From NCBI GenBank assembly GCA_022316685.1, contig JAKJHU010000363.1:124001-188000 (forward strand): a stretch of DNA of 64,000 nucleotides. Reading direction: 5' to 3'. The first letter of the stretch is position 1. Each line of letters opens with the position of its first letter. The translations under genes and the position numbers were made by a program. Below, in pieces: positions 13,201 through 22,200 of the stretch. The notes beneath the pieces are model-generated. The model had not been told where the DNA came from. It searched no databases and saw only the letters and a program-made list of their open reading frames with translations. The stretch comes from Progne subis subis. Taxonomy: Eukaryota > Chordata > Aves > Passeriformes > Hirundinidae.

Positions 13201-16200
13201 TTCTTTGACACAAGCTCTTTGGGGTTATTGCCCATTTTGGGGGGTGATTGCTATTTCTTTGTGGTATTGTTGAATTTTGCAACAAGCATGCACTCAGAAT
13301 TTCTGTTTTTAGTGTCTACCTTTCAAGAAAGCAAATCCACTGTTCATACAATGGGTTTTCCTTGAGAGATGTCAACCATGGACACAGAGATAATTCAACT
13401 TAGTAATTTTAATGAAGTATTTAAGGGCATGACATAAAGATGAAGAAGCTATAAGGTGTAAAGTAGCTAGAATAACAAATGCTAATAAAAGAGTGCTGCT
13501 GTAGTTGGCCCTTGATTGCTACAAAAGGAAGAATCCCTCTCCTAATTAAGCTAACCTAAATATCTGTACGCCTGTGCTCTGTGCTTTAACTAAGCCCTTT
13601 TTAGACAGCAGTGGTGGATGCCCTTAGCTGCTTGCTCCCCTTTGGAACAATATCAGCAATGTTAGCTATGCTAAACTAGTAACTCCACCTATGTCTTTTA
13701 CTCTGCATTTATGAATTGGTGCAGACATTTGTCCACACCCTTCCTAAGCCTTTGAGATTATCTGCCTCCCCAATTCCTCCTGCAGCAATACTTAGAAGTT
13801 TGCTACCTGTAGGTTAAAATTAAAATTTTTCTTGCTGTTTTATTGCATACCCTATTGGTCATTATTTTTGGACTTGATTAATGAATTCTGCACACTACTC
13901 ATGCAATACCACTGTGATTTTGTACAACCTGATTTGTAGCCCCCAACTTTACCTCTCCAAAGTAAAGAATCCCAGCCTGTTTTTTTTGTTTGTTGGGTGG
14001 GTGGGTGGGGTTTGGGTTTTTTTGTGGTGTGGTTTTTTTTGTTGTTGTGTGGGTTGTTTGGTTTTTTTGTTTGTTTGTTTGGGGGTTTTGTTTGTTTTTT
14101 GTTTGTTTGTTTGTTTTGGTTTTGGTGGTTTTTTGGGGGTTTTTTTGGTTTGTTGTTGTTGTTGTTGGTTTTAAATTATTTTTATTTTTTTTTTAAACTA
14201 TTCTTTCCCAACACTTTAAAGGTGCTGTGAATCTGAGTCATGTATCCTCTTCAACACCATAGGGCTGGCACAGTATGGCTCCTGGAGCAAACCCATAGGC
14301 ATTATCCAAACCCCTGCTCTTCCCAGCTGCCCCATTTCAGATCTTCTCACTTCAGAAAACAGTGGTTCTCTGACAGGAGGACCCTGCTGGTTCTTGGCTG
14401 TCTGTGCACATCCCTGGAGAAGTCAGTAGCTTGGACAGACACAGCTGTCCTTTCTGGAAGCAGGTCTCAGTACTCCATGTACATGCTAGTCACATTGAGA
14501 TAATAACACTTCAACCCCACTCTGCATTTTCTCCTCCCAGGATTCTTACATTCATAAACAATACTACATGTTCTCTCATTCTGAGCAGCTCATTTGCTGC
14601 CTAACAGCAATGGGAACAAATCAGTGGGACAAATGGGAATTTTGTGCATCTATTTGGATCAATTCCTTCTCAGCGCACCTCATACTTCAAGGGGCCTTTA
14701 TAACATGAGAAATCCTGTTATAACTTTGGGGGCATTAAATAGATATTCCTCTAGGTCCTTAAAATACACCAAGTTTTCACTCATTGTTTAATAAGGAGGG
14801 GAAAAACCTCAACCCCTTTAAAACAGTCTTCCACCAGCTACCCAGGAAAGAGAACACTTCATCATTCATATTTGATGTGTTGCCTTCAAAAAGCTGCTTG
14901 AAACATTGAGAGTAGATTGCAGGTTATAAGAGAAACATAATGCATGTCAAAGGGTTGACTGCGGCTTGTTTATACAGGCTAAATAAAGTGAATTTATAAT
15001 GGGCAATTATTTAAGTCTTTCTCATTTTCTCTTAGGAATTTTTTTCAAGCAGCATGTGATGTTCCTGAACCAGAGGAGAAATTCAATATTGATGAATACT
15101 CGGATATGGTCACTCTTAGCAAGCCTGTCATATATATCTCCATTGAAGAAATTATCAATACCCATTCAGTAAGTAATGCAAACAGACCACAGCACACAGA
15201 CTATCAAATATTTGCAGTTAACACTTTCTGGGGAAAGCTTCGTTTTCTTTCTTATTTCTGAAGTAAATTCTTCATCTCTGAAATGTTCTGAAGCTGAGTA
15301 TTAGATTTTTTTTTTCCCCCCCCTAGGGAAAAATGCAAATGCTGCTTTCATACAAAAGCATAATCCTGAGTAATAATTAGTATGTAACAATTTCGGATGA
15401 GGGGAATGAACAATTATGCCCCAGTCTCATGTGACATTTCTTACTTTAAAACAATTTTCTATCTTGGGTAAGAAAGTGAAAACATTGTGAAGGAGGGCCT
15501 TTGGGAATAGAAATTGTATATTGTGGCTCTGGCATTCTGTCATATGACCTGTTGGAAGTAGACGCAAACATCTGATTTAGGAAAACTGACGCTGTGGTAT
15601 CATGCCTGTTCTTACTGTGGGTGAAAAACAGAGTAAGTGCAGTCTGAAATATGACTTAATAGGGCATAAGTTAAATGTTTACCACATGTTCCTCCAAAAA
15701 CTGGGATACTACTTACAATATGTCCCCTGTGTGGGGCCAAGTCAACAAACAAACAAACAAACAAAACAAACAAACAAAAGAAACAAACACAAAAAACCCC
15801 ACCCCCCCAAAAAAAACAACAAACCAAAAACACACACACAAAAAACCAACGAACCAACCAACAAAAAAAAAACCAAAACCACAACAACATTCCTCCATTA
15901 AAAAAAAAAAAAAAAAGGCGCCCCAAAACACCACAAAGAATCTCTGTCAAATACTGCTAGATACACTATGAAAAAGGTAGAATACCTAATTCACAGTAGG
16001 CCACACTCTAAGTTAGTTTTATTCAAGTGAAAACTAATAACCTACTTTCTTGTTTGACTTTGTGCCTGATCTTTTAATTTTTGAAGCGATAGACCTATGT
16101 CTGCAAGTAATGACCAGAAGTTATAGGTGAATGTTAGTCCTGATCAAAATCTCCTTTTAGTGAGTCTAATGACTGGCATAACATGTCTACTGGGTGCAGT

Positions 16201-19200
16201 GGGTGCTGCAGAGCTGTTTCCTCACTTAGAACACACAGTCCTTTCTAAAAGGTATCACTGACACAATTGTAAGCCACTGAGATGGAAACACAGAAAATAG
16301 GTGTCTTCCTGTGGATCACCAACACTGGCTTTATTCCTTTGCACATTAAGGATGCAGCACCGAAATGCTCTTCTTGGTATTATCATCCTTTATTCTGTGA
16401 TGGTCAGGACTCTCTCAGTCCTAACTGTAAATCTGCTCAGTCACATCATTTAGCACCCCAGAGACAATTGCTGGAGGAGCGAGAAAAGCTGTTTTACAGC
16501 ACAAGCAACTTTAAACTCTAGTGCAGAAGCCAGGGTTCTTCCTAGCCTTGGGAAGATCCTCCATAATTCTGATGATGCTAAGTCTGTGTTTTTCAACATT
16601 TAGTTTCCAGATTTATTTTCAAGTATAAAGATACCAGGAAAGCTTTTTCTGGATGATGATTTCACTCACATTTGTTTATAGCTGCTTCTGGAACACCAGG
16701 ATGCCATTGCCCCTGAGACTAATGACCTGCTGAATGAATTGCTGGAAGGTCTGGGACCCGTTCCTGATATAGAATCATTCCTTGGTATGCTGTTTTTGTC
16801 TTTATGGGTAACTTCATTCTTGGGGCAGAATTAAACAGAGGCTTGACTTAAATACTCTCGTGTCTCTCAGAGCAATACAATAGTTCCTGCTTCTTTGTGT
16901 ACTGCAGAATTATTTTCCAAACATGTATTGTAACATTGCACCGTATATTTGAATCTTTTTCTAACTGTAATACTCACTCTAAAAATTAATCTGTGGTTTA
17001 AAATCTGAACATTAGTAGCATTTTGAAGGATCCAGTTGCACAGATAGGAAACAAGTGACTTTTTTTAACAATCCAGTCTTACGATTTGCTTTTGTTGGGT
17101 AGAAACTGAGAAAAAGTATATTGGGAATTTTAAAACCAACCTTTTTTTCTTTTGATACTTAATTATCCAAAAAAAAGTTACTTTTTTTTTTTTTTTAAAT
17201 TATGCAGTTTTCTTAGAAAATAATGCATCTCACTGATACTTAATTTGCATTTATTGTGGAAAATTAGAAAGTAGCTGGGAGTCATGGATGACACCAACAT
17301 TCAAGCGAATAGCCTGTTAACATAGCTGCTACTCTTCTGTTTCTTCATTATCACGCATGTTAGGATAAAAGATGTTACATAGTTTGTATTATTCTTTGGG
17401 AAGATGACATGAAAGTCTTTTGCACATGAGGAGCCAGAAAATCAAGGATCGGTGTAATTTCCAAAATTGTAACCAGGCTTATAAATAGCTAATTTATGGA
17501 TTGTTCAACATCCAATAAAAGACTGCTTCTAAATAGAAGGAATAGAGGTGCTATATAATAACAGCACCTTAATATTTCTGATTATTTACAGTGATTCATC
17601 TAGGTACTTGTTCGCTTCATGTACTGAATCATGGGAAAATTGGAAAACTTGGAGTAAAATATGTTTCCTTTTAGGGGAAGGAGCTGTTGATCCCAATGAC
17701 CCCAACAGGGAAAGCACACTGAATCAACTTGCAAAAACAGAGATTTCACTGTCTCTAACAAGCAAATATGAGTTACGAGAAGGCGAAGATCAGGATCTCA
17801 AAAGTCTGATGATAAAGTAAGTTTTACTCAAACATTTCTATTCTGTCAATGCTTTTGTGTTTGTTTGTTTTTAAACATTGCTTTTCTACTTTGCCCTGCC
17901 TAAGTACATTTCTGAGGTGCTGGGTGCATTCAGTTTTCAAAAGCCAATTTGTGTTCAGTGCTATGCAAACTTTCTCTAAAGTCAGAAGAACTGTCAGTTT
18001 TTCCGGAAGAACTGTCAGTTTTTCCAGAAAAATAAATATATTGCCATCGGTGTTTTGGAGCATGACTGCATCATTCGCTAACTAAGGAAGTGTTTCTTCA
18101 TGAAGATGTAAAAGCACTCTGCTTTAAAATGCCACTGCCTTGGGAAAGCAGAGATGAAAAGCAGTCTAGATGTGTAAGGGTCAGAGAGTATTACCATGTC
18201 TCTTCCTCCCCCTCAAAAATAAAACACTTTCCTGATACACTGTCATCAGCCATTTGAACAGAATTTCACCAGGAATAATGCATACTGCATTATTTTATCC
18301 AGGAAATAAAACTGTGCTTATTTTCTCTGGTGAACAAATTAAAAAATGGCTACGGGGATACTCTGGAATACAGGCTACTTTATAGTAGAAATTAAATATA
18401 TAACAGCACTTAGTTTCACATTATTGGCACCCATCTTTTCAAGTTATTTCAAGCTATCCAGAAAAAGGGATTGGCCTACTTATGATCCTGGGACAATCTG
18501 AGTAAGGGGGAGAACAGGATGCTGCTCTGCTCTACTGCTGTGCTTACATGTACCCCTCATATGTGAAGGCAGAAGTTGGTATTAAAAGGCACCAATAACT
18601 AGGTGGGCAATAACTAGGAGGGCAGACATGGGCTCTAATTCAAATCTGATCTATTAAGCTGTTTGGGTATTTTTTTTTTTTTTTTTTTTTTAATCAGAAA
18701 TAAGTATTCTGGATTTGTTCGATTGTGTGAAGTTTTACTTCTGAAGAAGTAACTGTATTTAGGCAGATTATCACTTTAAACCATTAGGCTTTATCATAGA
18801 AATTTTGACAATATTTATGCATTTTCCTTGGAAACCTAAGCTGCATCTTTAATTTTCTGCTAATTGTTAAGAATAATGAGCTGTTCCAGTAATCCTGTCC
18901 TCTAAACTAATTGAATCCTGTAGCAGGATGTTCTTGGAACTATTATGAATGAATAGGCAGCAGGAACAAGATAAATTCTTACCAAGAAAAGAACTGGTTA
19001 ACATATCAGGGTCTAGCAGCTTCCCTTTTTTAGCAAGGAAATGCTTCTTGTCTGTTGTCGCTAAAGAAATATCTGTCCTTAAGTGGTTTGTGTAACTGCA
19101 CTGCATCAAATGTAAAATTTCTTCAAAGTTCAGGAGTTCTGAGTGCGTTTCCATTTTATTCAGTAAATATGACCCTTAATGGAATGATGACTAGCTGAAG

Positions 19201-22200
19201 CTCTTCAAATGTTACATTTCTGTCTGCTGTTTTGTCACGATAGTAATTAAAATCCACTTGTGAGTCATTGTTTGTATTTTTACTAAAAGTAACTGTTTTA
19301 CTGTGCTAGTTGGTTACCCATTTTCTAAAATAAAGTGAGGGAGGCTTACTTCTATTTCTCTATTCAGACTGTGTAGAAAGCAGATACTCAATACTATTAA
19401 GGGAAGCCGTGAAACATAAAAAGCTAGAAAGCAAATTTTACCAAGAATCCATATTAAAGGGGAAGTTTGCTACTTTTATGGTTGAAGAAATTACATGTAC
19501 AAGTGATCCAGTGGCAACTGTTTTTAATATCCATATACCCTTTTCAAAAGGACCAAGAGACTCATTGTGGATGTGATACGAACACAACCAGGGGATACAC
19601 TCTCAGAAATATTAGAAACACCAGCCACAGCACAACAGGTAAGTGTTATACTGTGCCTGAATAGGGAAGGAAGTATTTTATTATAGCTATTAGAAAGCCT
19701 TACAGACCTCTGACAGCTTTCTCCATCACATTATAACAATGAAATTGTTTGTTGATGGTTTTAGACTATTCAGATTTAGAGTCTCCAAAATATGAGGCTT
19801 GTACAGTTTGGGTTTTTTATTGTATAATTGGAAACATCTTCAGAGGGAAACAAAATGTAAGTCTTGCTGTGAGCTAGACATTTTTCTTGCTACATTGGAG
19901 TCAGTAGAATGTGACAAGAATACTTTTTTCTTTACATTTTTTGAAAGCATGATCTTTCCTTTATTATAATATGATCAAATAATCTGAGGTGAATCTTTCT
20001 ACCCTATCTTCTTTTCCCCAATCATTACATTCGCTATTTTAACTCAAGTTCCCTGACCCTTTAGTTTATTTTCTTAATCTGAGCAAGCAAATCTCAGGGA
20101 ACAACTGCTATCCTTAGTACGGGAATCGAGTGGGAAGAGCTCGCATTCGAACTCTTTCCTCTAGACACTGACAAACAAAACTGCATTTTAATAATGTGCA
20201 GACTTTAGTTACCCTCAGTGTGTGCATACACAGGAAACATTTGTGAGATCTGGACAGTCTTCCCACGACTTGGTGAAGTCATTGAGCCTAGCTAACTTGG
20301 ACATTTTGATTAATTCAAATGTACGTCTAAATTTTGTCACTACATTCCGAAGGTATGTCCAAAGGCATAGTTAATGGGGTGCTTTGAGACCAAGTGGTAA
20401 CAGGACATAAAGCCTGCACCCTGATTCTTGATAATCTCCTTTGAGAATTCAATATACTTGAACATTCTACAGTTAACAAAATCTGGAAAATAACTGGTTT
20501 GGACTTTTTATTTTCCTCCCCCCCAGGAATCTGAGAACTTGAAACTTGTAGAAAAACGTGCCATCTTAGATTCCAAAACTCCAGAGAAAATGAAGCAGAG
20601 TCAGTCTATTTTTGAAGATGGGCGGCTACCAATAGAACAAAAGAAAAGGAAAATCCAGAGAAATCTCCGGACATTGGAACAAGCAGGACTAGTGTCTTCA
20701 GCAACTAAGTACCAAGAAATTATAAATGAGATTGCTAAGGTAAATGGAATGTTTCCGTGTATATCTATGCTTTTTAGCATCTAGCCTAAATCCATTCCAA
20801 TTAGAGAAGTTATATACATATTTTTCAGGGGATGCTACCCTAAACTGCTGAAGTATCCACATACAAATCAAATTGTTTTAGTTTCCCGATGAATTAAGTA
20901 AAAGACAGTACACTCCTGCATAACTGTCTGTACCGAATGGCAGAAAACTGCAAACAACTTTGTTATCTGAATCTGATACTGAATTGATGATGATGATTTA
21001 ATTCCTCCCTTATAATGTTTCAATATAACTGTATATTTTAACAGTAATTTGAATTGCTCAGTGGTGTTTAAATTAAGAATGGCTGTGGTCTTGGTAATGT
21101 TTCAAAAGACATAAACCCCCATAAAATGTTATCTGGTTGGTATTAACACTAATCTGCTGTGGTTGGGTACGAGAACAACAGTGGGCCAATGCAGGGCTCA
21201 TGTTGATGCTGATAAAGCACAGAACTGTTCTCTACACATCCTATTCCACAACCCACACCGGCTATAAGAATCTTAGTATATTGAACTATCTTCAGCACAA
21301 CAATGACACCTTCCTTAAGAGTTTTGGGTCTGTGGGGCCCTGTGAAGCCCAGCAAAGTTCAGTATAACACCACTTGTGTATATATAAGTAGCAATGTGAT
21401 TGCCTTGTAAACAAACTGTAGTACTCCCTACAGGTACTGTTCTTAGAAGAACTAACATGATAGTTTTGTGCTTTCTCTCAGTAATTAAATCAGATTTCAT
21501 AATTACAAACTGGAGTGATAATGAACTGAGGCTTTTTAAAATTTCAAATTAATAAAACAATTACATTAATGAATTTATTTAGGATATCCGGAATCAAAGA
21601 AGATACAGACATCATCGAAAAGCTGAATTGGTGAAACTCCAGCAGCATTTGAATGCACTTAACTCCAAGACAGCATTTTATGAGGAACAAATTAATTATT
21701 ACAACACCTATATAAAAACTTGCTTAGACAACTTGACAAGAAAGTGAGTTGAGTCTTCCTTTCTTTAAATGTCTCTTTTAGTGTGTTTTATCAAGAGGGA
21801 GAGCAGGCATTCTTCTGTAGTTTAAAGTTTTGGTTCCAACAGATTGACAATCTACAAAAGGTCCATGAGAGTTGTAAACTGCGTCAGCATCTGGAAATAA
21901 GTCTTGCATTAACTTAAGACTGCCATTGAGAAAGTCTGAGATGTATAGATTTTTCCAATATATTTACCTGGTGTTACTTTGCAAATCTATTTGCATGCTT
22001 GACGGTCATGAAGCTTTGGGAAGTATTTATTGGTTTTTTCCTTCTTTAAAAGGTTTGAGTTTATCTTTAGAATGGAATAGGCGTAAATAAATGCCTAAAT
22101 AATTTTACCTTCCAGGTATGGTGCAGTTAGTTGAAAGCAATTCCCCCCACCAATGCCAACAAAGTGTCAAAATGAAAACATTTTACTGACGTGAATAGGA

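Noticed and set aside
13881..14174. Plus-strand frame resembling a membrane protein
   Set aside because: Same cause: T/G-only sequence inside an intron with no splice or start context.
15612..15950. 112-codon minus-strand frame with Phe/Cys/Val strings
   Set aside because: It derives from the A/C-only tract. Hydrophobic strings are forced by TTT/TTG/TGT codons and do not indicate a membrane protein.
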